Source of the DNA: an uncultured Methanobrevibacter sp.
GTDB taxonomy: Archaea; Methanobacteriota; Methanobacteria; Methanobacteriales; Methanobacteriaceae
NCBI GenBank assembly: GCA_900318035.1
Contig: ONJC01000020.1
Span: 1 to 44,973, forward strand
Direction: 5' to 3'
Length of the DNA stretch: 44,973 nucleotides
The notes under the pieces are model-generated. The model ran no database searches. It was given only the letters and a program-made list of their open reading frames with translations, and had not been told where the DNA came from. Below are positions 9,542 through 17,489 of this stretch, one piece after another (position 1 is the stretch's first letter; each line of letters opens with the position of its first letter). A program made the translations under genes and the position numbers.

Positions 9542-10372
9542 TTAGGCTATATCGGAATATAACAATCCTGTCGCTCTAGAAGCGAAGAATATTAGATATG
9601 GAGTCACTATGATAGAAACGATACTGATTCCAGGTATGTAATAATTGAGTCCGGATATAACTGTATTAATAACTGCAATTATTATGAACACTAAAAATAC
9701 AACTGCAATAACTTTTCCCCAACCGATTCTTCCGATGTCCCTAAAGGCTTCAGGAATGTTTAAAGCATCACCAATATTACCTGTGTTTGCAAGCCTTGCT
9801 TCAGCCATAGTCTCAATGAATAAGAATATCAGGAACAGTACTGCAGCAACAATACCAGTAATAATTATAGCAGTTCCAAGATCTGTCAATGTAGACTGAG
9901 GAACAACATTACCGACAACTACAGTAGTGTTGGCCGGAGCATTCATAGATGCAATCATCATTTTGTTAAAGACCTCTGCAGATATTCCGAATAGGTTTGT
10001 TGCCGCCCCTACAATTAAAACAATTATTGCAGGGATGATAAAGTAACCTATAGTTACAACCAGATATTTGACACCTGTAATCAGATTTTCCCTCCATTGG
10101 AATTCAGGGAGGCTCTCATCACCATCAATTCCTGATTTTACAATTGATACCAGATATCCGCTAAGTATGAAACCTACAACCAATGCACCGACGAATATGA
10201 TAATACCAAAAATAGCAAAAATAGCATTTTCTGATACTCCCAGTCCAAATAATACCAATCCAAAAATAGACACTATTGCAATAACAAATGAAAGCGCAAT
10301 ATATATTGCCAGTTTAGCCAAGTCAGTCGAAGGATAGACAAAAGCTTCTTTAATAATATCTGTAATTTCCAT
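9542..10372 (-). CDS. DUF4013-type multi-pass membrane protein
   Basis: A 276-residue membrane protein starting at the ATG at 10372 behind GGTG; an in-frame GTG three codons earlier is part of that site. It opens with MEITDIIKEAFVYPSTD, followed by hydrophobic segments near residues 20-45, 50-75, 100-125, 160-190, 220-245 and 250-270. The start motif (short amphipathic helix ending in YPS-D) and the layout match the DUF4013 family, common in methanogens. The segment around residue 135-155 (PANTTVVVGNVVP) is likely an external loop. Function is unknown; no transporter or enzyme motifs are visible. Neighbouring genes do not suggest a shared pathway. Confidence 0.75.
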   Translation of the reverse strand: MEITDIIKEAFVYPSTDLAKLAIYIALSFVIAIVSIFGLVLFGLGVSENAIFAIFGIIIFVGALVVGFILSGYLVSIVKSGIDGDESLPEFQWRENLITGVKYLVVTIGYFIIPAIIVLIVGAATNLFGISAEVFNKMMIASMNAPANTTVVVGNVVPQSTLTDLGTAIIITGIVAAVLFLIFLFIETMAEARLANTGNIGDALNIPEAFRDIGRIGWGKVIAVVFLVFIIIAVINTVISGLNYYIPGISIVSIIVTPYLIFFASRATGLLYSDIA

Positions 10373-10515
10373 GTTTTTCACCCATAAACTTCTCTAAATA
10401 TGAAGCAATATAATATTTATTTATTAATTATATTTAAAATTTTTCAAAAAAAATAGTTCAAAATAAATGTGAATTAACTTAAAAGAAAAAAAGAAAAAAA
10501 GAGTGATGAATGAAA

Positions 10516-11487
10516 TTATTCATCTACACCAAAGGATTTTTTGAGCAATTCAGCATTTACAAATCCTTCTTTATACATTTTACCGGTTGTCAAATCGTTG
10601 ATTACAACTTCTGCAGGAGCGAACATTCCTTTATCAATTTGATAGAAGTCGAAACCAGCATCTTTAAATACATCAAAGAACGGTTTACCATATCCATCAG
10701 CAGCGGAAGATGGTAATTGAGCAGCCACTTCAGCAATGTCATCGCCTTCTTCAGATTCGACATAGTAGTAAGTTCTTCCACCGAACAATACAGCATCGTT
10801 GGTTTTACCCATTGCCTTAAGGCCGTCTGGGTCAACAGGTGCGATTGGTGCAATACCTGCTGCATGTTTTACTTTGGTTACGTCGAATTTGATGAATTCC
10901 AGCATTTTGTATGTTCCGTTTTCAACAACTCTTCCTGCAATTTGAATAGATCCGACTAAGGAAGAAGTAGGAGCTACAAGCAAGTAGACATTTTTAACAT
11001 CAACATTACATTCTTCAGCAATGTATTCTGCAACATCTTCGCCAGGCAATACATCAGCTTCCAAAGTTAAGATTGCTAAATCAGCGTCTTTGTCGTCATA
11101 TCCAATTTCTTCATAGGTTTCTGCCGGTTTTAATGAGATAGCTCTAGCAGGACCGGAACCTAATGCAAAGAAGTCTCCTACAGATACAGACCATCCTGCT
11201 TTTTGGGAACCTAAGGTTGAAATGGAAGGTGAGTCTGTTTTAATTTTTACTGAAGGGAGTGCGAATTTTTCAGACAAATCTCCAGGAATTGAAATTCCAA
11301 CATCTGCAAGTCCGCCAAGACAAACTTTTGTATAAAGTTCACCTGCTTTGAAACTTCCGTCAACATTAACACCACAGTCAATGACAGTAGCGCCATTGCC
11401 TAAAGTTTCTACAGCGATGTTTAATTCATCTGCTTTTTCAATCATTACATCTACGGTTTTTTTAGCTTCTACGTTTACACTTACCAT
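10516..11487 (-). CDS. mch: Methenyltetrahydromethanopterin cyclohydrolase
   Basis: Mch (EC 3.5.4.27) reversibly hydrolyses methenyl-H4MPT to N5-formyl-H4MPT in the cytoplasm. It is the third step of CO2 reduction to methane and a marker of methanogens and a few relatives. The 323 residues match the family's usual 315-325. Recognisable stretches are the N-terminal MVSVNVEAKK..ETLGNGATVIDCGV, the VCLGGLADVG block, GWSVSVGDFFALGSGPARA, and the C-terminal GKPFFDVFKDAGFDFYQIDKGMFAPAEV. The ATG at 11487 follows GAGGTTAAACT, a good ribosome site. It appears monocistronic, with its own TATA-like region upstream and a T-rich end near 10486-10500. Codon use resembles the neighbouring rubrerythrins, as for a highly expressed gene. 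Confidence 0.97.
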   Translation of the reverse strand: MVSVNVEAKKTVDVMIEKADELNIAVETLGNGATVIDCGVNVDGSFKAGELYTKVCLGGLADVGISIPGDLSEKFALPSVKIKTDSPSISTLGSQKAGWSVSVGDFFALGSGPARAISLKPAETYEEIGYDDKDADLAILTLEADVLPGEDVAEYIAEECNVDVKNVYLLVAPTSSLVGSIQIAGRVVENGTYKMLEFIKFDVTKVKHAAGIAPIAPVDPDGLKAMGKTNDAVLFGGRTYYYVESEEGDDIAEVAAQLPSSAADGYGKPFFDVFKDAGFDFYQIDKGMFAPAEVVINDLTTGKMYKEGFVNAELLKKSFGVDE

Positions 11488-11609
11488 AGTTTAACCTCAT
11501 ATAAATTTAACTTATAACATTTAAGTTATTGAGTATGAATATATATTTATTCTTATTTATATTTGCCTAAATGGATTGGAAAAAAATAGCCTTGAAAACA
11601 GCAAAAAAC

Positions 11610-11647
11610 TTTGGAAAAAAAGAAAGAAATGGGAGTTGGAAAACTCC
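11610..11647 (-). terminator. Hairpin plus T-tract terminator
   Basis: On the minus strand GGAGTT-TTCC-AACTCC forms a 6-bp hairpin just after the stop of the secreted beta-helix gene, followed by CTTTCTTTTTTTCC. Confidence 0.6.
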
Positions 11648-11662
11648 TTTAATTTTAAATAA

Positions 11663-12574
11663 TCACTTCATAGTAACGTTTGATGCATCTGCCTTGTCAA
11701 GCTGACAATTTTTAGCTGTACCACCGTACATTGCATTACCTGTACCGTTCATTACAGAACAACTGTTAAAAGAGCATCCTTCAGCAGTACCATCCAAGAT
11801 TGCTCCGCCGTTACCGTTTTTGGCAGCAGAATTTTCAAACTTGCAGTTGAAAGCATTACCATGGTACATGGATCCTCCTTCACTGGAATAACAATTCTTG
11901 AATTCACAGCCAATTGCATTAGCTTCATACAATGCTCCACCTCTCCAATAGGAATAACAATCTGTAAATTTACAGTTTGTAGCATTGTGATATGAAATAG
12001 CTCCGCCGCAACTTAGTGAGAAACAGTTTTCAAAGGTACAGTTTGTTGCTGAACCGTCAAAGATAGCTCCTCCATGATAATTGGCACTGCAGTCCTTAAA
12101 GTTACAGTTAAATGCATTTCCATCCAATGCTCCACCAAACTCATTAGAGTAGCAATGTTCAAAGTTGCAGTTAACTGCAGAGTTGCTTTTTTCATCACCC
12201 AGTACAACAGCACCGCCGCCTTTAGTGGAATTACCGTTTACAAAGTTAATATTTTCAAATGTGACATTTTGAGTGTTGTTTGCATCGATAATTCTTCCAA
12301 CATTATTTGCATCAATGGTAATTTCCTTACCCTTTTCACCTCTGATTACAAGGTTTTTACCTGTAACTTTTACCCCATCTGCATCATAGTTATCGGTGTT
12401 TACATAATTTTTTGTTAATGTTATCACACCAGTCTTATTATCACCAGATATTTCAGAAGCCAAATCCTTGAATGTTCCTTGACCGGAACTGGAATCCGCT
12501 ACAGCCACACATAGTGATCCTACAAAAATCACTGCCAGAATAGTTAATGCTATTAAAATCTTTTTATTAAACAT
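11663..12574 (-). CDS. Secreted right-handed beta-helix (adhesin-like) protein
   Basis: A 303-residue exported protein. The ATG at 12574 follows GGTGA; longer in-frame sequence to 12640 overlaps the upstream gene and lacks a ribosome site. A signal peptide (about 1-27, MFNKKILIALTILAV...CVAVADS) is followed by a beta-helix. The first turns are NLVIRGEKGKEITIDANN-GRIIDANN. From about residue 125 to the end there are eight or nine short rungs of the type NC-F-NC-S---GGA-, a Pmp-like Cys/Gly-Gly-Ala pattern. There is no C-terminal anchor, so it is either released or held by another protein. It is 14 nt downstream of a small membrane protein gene, likely in one transcript, which may provide anchoring (inference). 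Confidence 0.85.
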   Translation of the reverse strand: MFNKKILIALTILAVIFVGSLCVAVADSSSGQGTFKDLASEISGDNKTGVITLTKNYVNTDNYDADGVKVTGKNLVIRGEKGKEITIDANNVGRIIDANNTQNVTFENINFVNGNSTKGGGAVVLGDEKSNSAVNCNFEHCYSNEFGGALDGNAFNCNFKDCSANYHGGAIFDGSATNCTFENCFSLSCGGAISYHNATNCKFTDCYSYWRGGALYEANAIGCEFKNCYSSEGGSMYHGNAFNCKFENSAAKNGNGGAILDGTAEGCSFNSCSVMNGTGNAMYGGTAKNCQLDKADASNVTMK

Positions 12575-12588
12575 TGTTTCACCTATAA

Positions 12589-13029
12589 TTATACGAAGTC
12601 CCCTTCTCCAGATGTTTTGAAGAAAAATGCAAATGAACATACCAAATTATATATCGCATAAATCAATGCAATTAAAAACGCATTGAAACATGCGCTAACT
12701 TCACTTGCTCCGGGAGTAGTGCTAAATTGACCACTTAAATATAAATTTGTAACCACATCATATGGATTAAGAACCACAGTAATAGTGGAATATATTACAA
12801 ATAATGAATAAAGAACAAAAATAACTCCTATAATTTTACTATTCTTAACCACATCAGATGGAACTATCAAACATATCGCAAGAATAAAAAACGGTACGAT
12901 TAAATAGAAAGGCACAAAAGCTGAAGTTAAGAAAAACACAATAATACCAAAAATTATTGATATTATGCCCAAAATCATTTTATTTCTATTAGTAAAAAGC
13001 ACATTTGTTACAGAATCTACACCTGCCAT
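12589..13029 (-). CDS. Small multi-pass membrane protein of unknown function
   Basis: A 146-residue protein with about four hydrophobic helices: residues 17-36, 40-57, 66-88 and 113-138. Short polar loops separate them, and a Gly/Ser/Thr-rich segment (SGQFSTTPGASEVSA) sits before the last helix. The ATG at 13029 follows GGTG by 5 nt. I recognise no family. It precedes the secreted beta-helix gene by 14 nt in the same direction and probably forms a two-gene operon with it, which could mean a role in its export or retention. Confidence 0.75.
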   Translation of the reverse strand: MAGVDSVTNVLFTNRNKMILGIISIIFGIIVFFLTSAFVPFYLIVPFFILAICLIVPSDVVKNSKIIGVIFVLYSLFVIYSTITVVLNPYDVVTNLYLSGQFSTTPGASEVSACFNAFLIALIYAIYNLVCSFAFFFKTSGEGDFV

Positions 13030-13148
13030 GTTTACACCACAAATATTTAATATATTTCATCAAATTTTCATATACAAAAAAAATACAATAAAATTCAAGA
13101 AATACTTAAAAATAGATATATTAATAAAAACATATAAACGTTACTTAT

Positions 13149-14237
13149 TCATTTGTTAGGTTTAATTCCAAAATCTTTAAAAGCAGAGAGGCATGCTTCA
13201 ATAAACTTTTCCTCATTATTCTTATAATCAAATTTTAATATTGATTGTTTTCCTAGATAATGCATCAAATAAAATCCGTCTAAATCAACTTTATCCAAAT
13301 AGATTGGAAGACATTTCTTACCTAAATGAATAGCAACATATGCCTCTTTAATAAGATAATCTTCATCATTACTTGAACATCTGATAGCCTCTTCAGTGAC
13401 AAAAGTCACAAATAATGAAGATTTCATAATATGCTTTGCAATTTGGATATCATAATTTTTTCCAACAGGTAAACCTGCATCATACCAAATATTAATTCCG
13501 GCTTTATGGAATTTATCTATAATTGGATAAACCTTTTTATAATCAACATGCTTATAGCTAATAAAAACGAATGGCTCATCACCTTCATAAGCATCAAAAG
13601 GTTGATGTAAAATATATCCATCATCACCATCATCTACTTGTTTAAATGCTGTAGCCAATTCACAAGCTACTTCATCTACACTAGATTGAGCATCGATTAA
13701 TATTTCTGGATTTGGTTTATGTTCTATCGCAGTTATAGGATCTTGCTGAATCCATTCAATGTTAGAATCAGAAATAAAATGTTTTAATTCATTTTTTTCA
13801 TCATCAAATGCTTGTATTAAACCGACATTATAAATTGCATTTTTACCTGTTTTTTCTTGTGAAAATCTGCAATTTTCAATATTAAGTTCACCGGTATTAA
13901 GAATATCATATCCATCATTTTTAGCAACATTATCGATAAACTCACAGTTAATTAATTTTAATTGACCTTCATTAAAAATAGCTCCCCCATATCCCCCACG
14001 TTTAATCCGACTGGTGGGAGCTTTTGCATTCTTAAAAATTAGATTTTTTAAAATGATATTCTTACCCTTGATTTTGAATAGGCGTTTTTTTCCATTTCCA
14101 TCAATAACATGCCCATTACCATCTATAACAATATTGTTTTTTCCTATTTCAATAGGTTCTCTGACTAATATATCTGTATTTAAAAAAATTTTATTATTAT
14201 ATCTCAATGCATCTTCTAAATAATAATTTTGTTTCAT
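13149..14237 (-). CDS. Cytosolic beta-helix protein with C-terminal TIR domain
   Basis: A 362-residue protein without signal peptide or membrane helix. Residues about 15-145 form a beta-helix of the type seen in this island: NNIVIDGNGHVIDGNGKKRLFKIKG, then GGYGGAIFNEGQLKLINCEF and ILNTGELNIENCRF. A linker (150-215) leads to a TIR domain at about 221-355. It begins EPFVFISYKHVD, continues GINIWYDAGLPVG, and has SSLFVTFVTEEAI and DYLIKEAYVAIHLGKKCLPIYLD. Glu298 in YLIKEAY sits where NAD-cleaving TIR enzymes carry the catalytic Glu. TIR proteins in prokaryotes are often NADases in immunity; the beta-helix could be a sensor or scaffold (inference). The ATG at 14237 follows GTGAT. It has its own AT-rich promoter and no close operon partner. 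Confidence 0.85.
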   Translation of the reverse strand: MKQNYYLEDALRYNNKIFLNTDILVREPIEIGKNNIVIDGNGHVIDGNGKKRLFKIKGKNIILKNLIFKNAKAPTSRIKRGGYGGAIFNEGQLKLINCEFIDNVAKNDGYDILNTGELNIENCRFSQEKTGKNAIYNVGLIQAFDDEKNELKHFISDSNIEWIQQDPITAIEHKPNPEILIDAQSSVDEVACELATAFKQVDDGDDGYILHQPFDAYEGDEPFVFISYKHVDYKKVYPIIDKFHKAGINIWYDAGLPVGKNYDIQIAKHIMKSSLFVTFVTEEAIRCSSNDEDYLIKEAYVAIHLGKKCLPIYLDKVDLDGFYLMHYLGKQSILKFDYKNNEEKFIEACLSAFKDFGIKPNK

Positions 14238-14304
14238 ATTAATCACTATTAAACTAAAACAATATCCCTTATAAAATATAGTTTTTTTAAAATACTATAA
14301 ATAA

Positions 14305-16197
14305 TTATCCTAATAGTGTTTCGAATTTTTTAATAAAATCCTCATCATTAATTTTTAAAAGGGCTTTTCTGCGAATTTCCAAACTAAAACCTTCATCATT
14401 AACAATAGCTTTCAGCTTTTCCTGATTGGATTTGCTTCCAATCTCATCCAATCGAATATGAAACAATATCTTTTCCAGCTTGCCCTCGGCTTCGCTTCTG
14501 ACAAGATAGTTGAAATCGTTTTGTGAAATGTCCTTTAATGTGCTGATGTCATCTATTTCATTGATTTCAGCTATTCGGCTCTTCCATGTTTTCAGGTCAT
14601 CCATTCTATCCATTGCCATTGAGGATACTTTAGTGTCATTGCAATCAGCCAGCTCTTTTAAAATCAAATCATTGTCAATTCTTTTTATCTCTTCAAAAAG
14701 AGAATCAAGTCTGATTTGTGCATCAATGCTATTTACATCGTCACCGGATGATATTTCATATAATATCCTTTCATCATTGAGTTTTGATGTTGCAAGTTTT
14801 CTGATATCATCATCACGATCATTTAAAGCCATCTTTTCCAAGGCAAATTCAAACGGAAGGTCTACAAGAGAATTTCTGATAATTGAGCCTGTAAAATTGT
14901 CCAGTAATCTTTTTGGCCTAATCTGATTAAGTGCAGCAATTCTTATGCTTTTTTCTCTGCGTTTGTCTGCAACTTCAATGAGGTCATTTCTGATGTTCAT
15001 TGAACCTACGGCAACAACGCAGATTTCTTCACAAATCTCGGATAATGCTATATCTCTTAAAAGTTCATCCTGATTTTTAAGTTTTGAGATTTTTTTAACA
15101 GCTTCGAACCTGATTTGGGATTGGGGATGGCTAGCTAATTTCTCAAGCAAAACCATATTGTGTAGTCTTGAAATCGCCTTAACGATAACCTCATTATAAT
15201 CCAGGTGGTTTTCAACATAACGGCTCAATAATTCCTGGTTTTGAATTCTGGAAACAATTTCAAAAAGCACTTTGGGATTTGACTCGTTTAAAATCAGTTC
15301 ATCCAGTATCTCCTGATTTTTGAAACTTTTGTTTTTGATTGCATCTGCACGAATTTCATCATTGCATTCATTTAAAACAGCATTTTCCAAAATGTCAGAA
15401 TCAGTGATGAAATTTATTGCAACCTGTCTTTTATACTCATCTTTTTCTGTTTCAAATACATCTGCAAAGTAATCATTTAAAGAAAAGTTAGTGTTTTGTG
15501 CTATTTCCGCCAGACGGTGGTGCAGCGGTTTTTTATAAATAATCTCAAGTAATGATTGCCTGTCGGGAATTTTATAAATTGCCATGATTCTATTGAATTC
15601 ATCGCTGTCTGATTTTATGATTTTATAAAGAACATCAAGATTTTTTAGATTTGGATTTAAAATAGCTTCACGGCGAATGTATTCATTGGAATCGTTTAAA
15701 GCAAAATCAGCCAATATTTTTTCATCGACAATCTTTTTGATTGCCTGTCTTTTTAGAGTTTCATCGCTTTTGGACTTTGAAACTTTAATTAAAACATCCT
15801 GATTTGTCAGATTTGGATTTTCACATACATTTTTTAATATGTATGAATCAGGATCGTTTAACAGCATCTCCTCCAAAAGAAGAGGCAGTTCTTTTTTTGA
15901 AAGCACTGATTCATCACAAATGCGGTTGATTGTTGCTAGGCGAAGATAGGAATCCGGATGATTTAAGCAAATGTCTGATAAAAATTCTTTATCGTTAATG
16001 TTCTCCATGGCTTTGATGGCCACAGCAGAAGTCAGGTCATTGTTTGCAATATCCTTCAGGATGTTTTCATCATTTATATTTTCCACTGCTGCCAGTCGAA
16101 CATGCCAATTTGGATCATTTTGAGCTATATTTACGATTTTTTCCTGATTATATGAACGTTTAATAAGTTCTATTTTGACATTTGCTGAATTAGTCAT
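14305..16197 (-). CDS. HEAT-repeat protein
   Basis: A 630-residue, wholly alpha-helical repeat protein with no signal peptide or membrane segment. About 20 HEAT-like repeats of 25-31 residues run from end to end, with the pattern L-DIA-ND----IR--AI-NI-DE--L (for example NDPNWHVRLAAVENINDENIL, LNDSNEYIRREAILNPNLKN). Such solenoids bind other proteins; no enzyme domain is present. The ATG at 16197 overlaps the stop of the upstream HEAT gene (TAATG), with GGAT as ribosome site, so the two are translationally coupled. Composition is very rich in Asp, Glu, Asn and Ile, like the other HEAT proteins at 16.2-16.6 and 22.4-23.7 kb, pointing to a local gene family. Confidence 0.85.
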   Translation of the reverse strand: MTNSANVKIELIKRSYNQEKIVNIAQNDPNWHVRLAAVENINDENILKDIANNDLTSAVAIKAMENINDKEFLSDICLNHPDSYLRLATINRICDESVLSKKELPLLLEEMLLNDPDSYILKNVCENPNLTNQDVLIKVSKSKSDETLKRQAIKKIVDEKILADFALNDSNEYIRREAILNPNLKNLDVLYKIIKSDSDEFNRIMAIYKIPDRQSLLEIIYKKPLHHRLAEIAQNTNFSLNDYFADVFETEKDEYKRQVAINFITDSDILENAVLNECNDEIRADAIKNKSFKNQEILDELILNESNPKVLFEIVSRIQNQELLSRYVENHLDYNEVIVKAISRLHNMVLLEKLASHPQSQIRFEAVKKISKLKNQDELLRDIALSEICEEICVVAVGSMNIRNDLIEVADKRREKSIRIAALNQIRPKRLLDNFTGSIIRNSLVDLPFEFALEKMALNDRDDDIRKLATSKLNDERILYEISSGDDVNSIDAQIRLDSLFEEIKRIDNDLILKELADCNDTKVSSMAMDRMDDLKTWKSRIAEINEIDDISTLKDISQNDFNYLVRSEAEGKLEKILFHIRLDEIGSKSNQEKLKAIVNDEGFSLEIRRKALLKINDEDFIKKFETLLG

Positions 16198-16610
16198 TAT
16201 TCATCCTTTTTAATGTGCAATTCGGATAATCTTTCTAAGGCTGCTTGTTTGACTTCATTTTCAGAGTCTTTCTGTATAATTTTTAGCAGCACATCGTCAT
16301 CGTTTATTTTTCCGATTGCAGCGATTCTTACATGGTTTTCCGGATGATTAACGGCTAAATTAATTAATTCATCTTCATCAAATCTTGTTTCAACCTTAAT
16401 TTTTGCTTTGCCTTTTTCTTTTTTAAACTGCCAGTTTGAGTTTTCAAGGGTTAAAATATCAAAGACCGCTTCGCCTGAATCATATTCATAGTCTTCGGGT
16501 CTTGTCATGTGAATTTTATTTTCCAAACAGTCAGATACGATTTCCTGACCGGATTCTGCATTTTTAATAGTCATTTTTACTAAATCAGCACGCCTTATAT
16601 CAAAATCCAT
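16197..16610 (-). CDS. Small protein with C-terminal HEAT repeats
   Basis: A 137-residue protein. The N-terminal half (1-80) is an unrecognised, probably beta-rich segment (MDFDIRRADLVKMTIKNAES..NWQFKKEKGKAKIKV). The C-terminal half has two HEAT-like units (ELINLAVNHPENHVRIAAIGKINDDDVL and LKIIQKDSENEVKQAALERL). The ATG at 16610 follows GGTGA by 4 nt. Its stop overlaps the start of the 630-residue HEAT protein by one base, so both come from one transcript and are likely made in fixed ratio. Function is unknown; physical pairing with the long HEAT protein is inferred. Confidence 0.75.
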   Translation of the reverse strand: MDFDIRRADLVKMTIKNAESGQEIVSDCLENKIHMTRPEDYEYDSGEAVFDILTLENSNWQFKKEKGKAKIKVETRFDEDELINLAVNHPENHVRIAAIGKINDDDVLLKIIQKDSENEVKQAALERLSELHIKKDE

Positions 16611-16694
16611 TTTTTCACCTATGTTATAATATATTATCTGTTTAAATTAAAAAAATTTACTGAAATTATTTTTCCATCCAGAAAAGATTGATGG

Positions 16695-17489
16695 CTAATC
16701 TCTCTTAATCCATCTGGAGTAGTCATCATAATCCGGCAATATTATTTCAAAAAACCTTTCGTTATAAACATTCAAATCTTTAGAATTATCCTTTTTTGGA
16801 AATTCATGCATCATTGTTTCCAAATTGGGCCTCATCCATTCCCTTATATTGTCAGTGACATCTGAATCTAAATTGTCAGAGTAATTGTTTTTGGAATGGG
16901 AAATTAAAGTGTTAATGTCACAGGCGATATCCTCATCCAAACAGGTTACCTGATTTAATAGCTCAAAAATATTAATTGAAGGATTTTCACCTTCATTAAT
17001 TGCCATCCATGTAAGGACGCATCTGCAGTTGTACATGAACATTTTAACAACCCTTTTTGTTATCTCCAGGTTATCCTGACCTAATTTTTTCCAGTTGCTT
17101 TTAGCTATGTTGGTGTAGTGATATTTTAATGTGGCCCGGTCAAAATCAGGCAAGCCCTTAAAAACGTTGCATTGCCAGTCAATGTATTTTATGGGACTCA
17201 TGATCCATTCCCTTAGATTGGGATTGTTTGTATAGTGCAGATTAAGGGCCTTTTTTATGTCCCATCCTACAAAATCCAAATTTTCGCCCATATATTCAAT
17301 GACATCAGGTGTGTCGGACAATGTCAAATAATCCTTTACGTCATTTCGCTTATAGATGAATCTGACGTCCCAATCGCTTTCGGCATTATCAAAGCCCCAT
17401 GCTCTTGAACCTGACTCGCAGGCGTATAATATGGTAATGTTATTCTCGTTTTCTATCTCACCCAATCTTTTAATAATTTCATCAAACAC
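16695..17489 (-). CDS. RlaP-like nucleotidyltransferase
   Basis: A 264-residue predicted nucleotidyltransferase. The polymerase-beta type motif is complete: GSRAWGF (G27 S28) followed by SDWDVRF, giving Asp39 and Asp41 as metal ligands. The layout (DE---RL--IE... CESGSRAWGF--SDWDVRFIY, then D-IGWDI-KAL-L--NPNL-EW, then YNCRCVLTWM) matches the RlaP family (PF10127), found beside RNA ligases and RNA-repair genes in bacteria. The likely reaction is transfer of a nucleotide to an RNA or protein; the target is unknown. The start is a GTG that directly follows the stop (TAA) of the beta-helix gene, with GTGAT 4 nt upstream; no ATG fits. It is therefore tightly coupled to that protein. Confidence 0.8.
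   Translation of the reverse strand: MFDEIIKRLGEIENENNITILYACESGSRAWGFDNAESDWDVRFIYKRNDVKDYLTLSDTPDVIEYMGENLDFVGWDIKKALNLHYTNNPNLREWIMSPIKYIDWQCNVFKGLPDFDRATLKYHYTNIAKSNWKKLGQDNLEITKRVVKMFMYNCRCVLTWMAINEGENPSINIFELLNQVTCLDEDIACDINTLISHSKNNYSDNLDSDVTDNIREWMRPNLETMMHEFPKKDNSKDLNVYNERFFEIILPDYDDYSRWIKRD

Noticed and set aside
16620..16694. Terminator hairpin CCATC/GATGG after the nucleotidyltransferase gene
   Set aside because: Only 5 bp with a long loop and no T-run after it.
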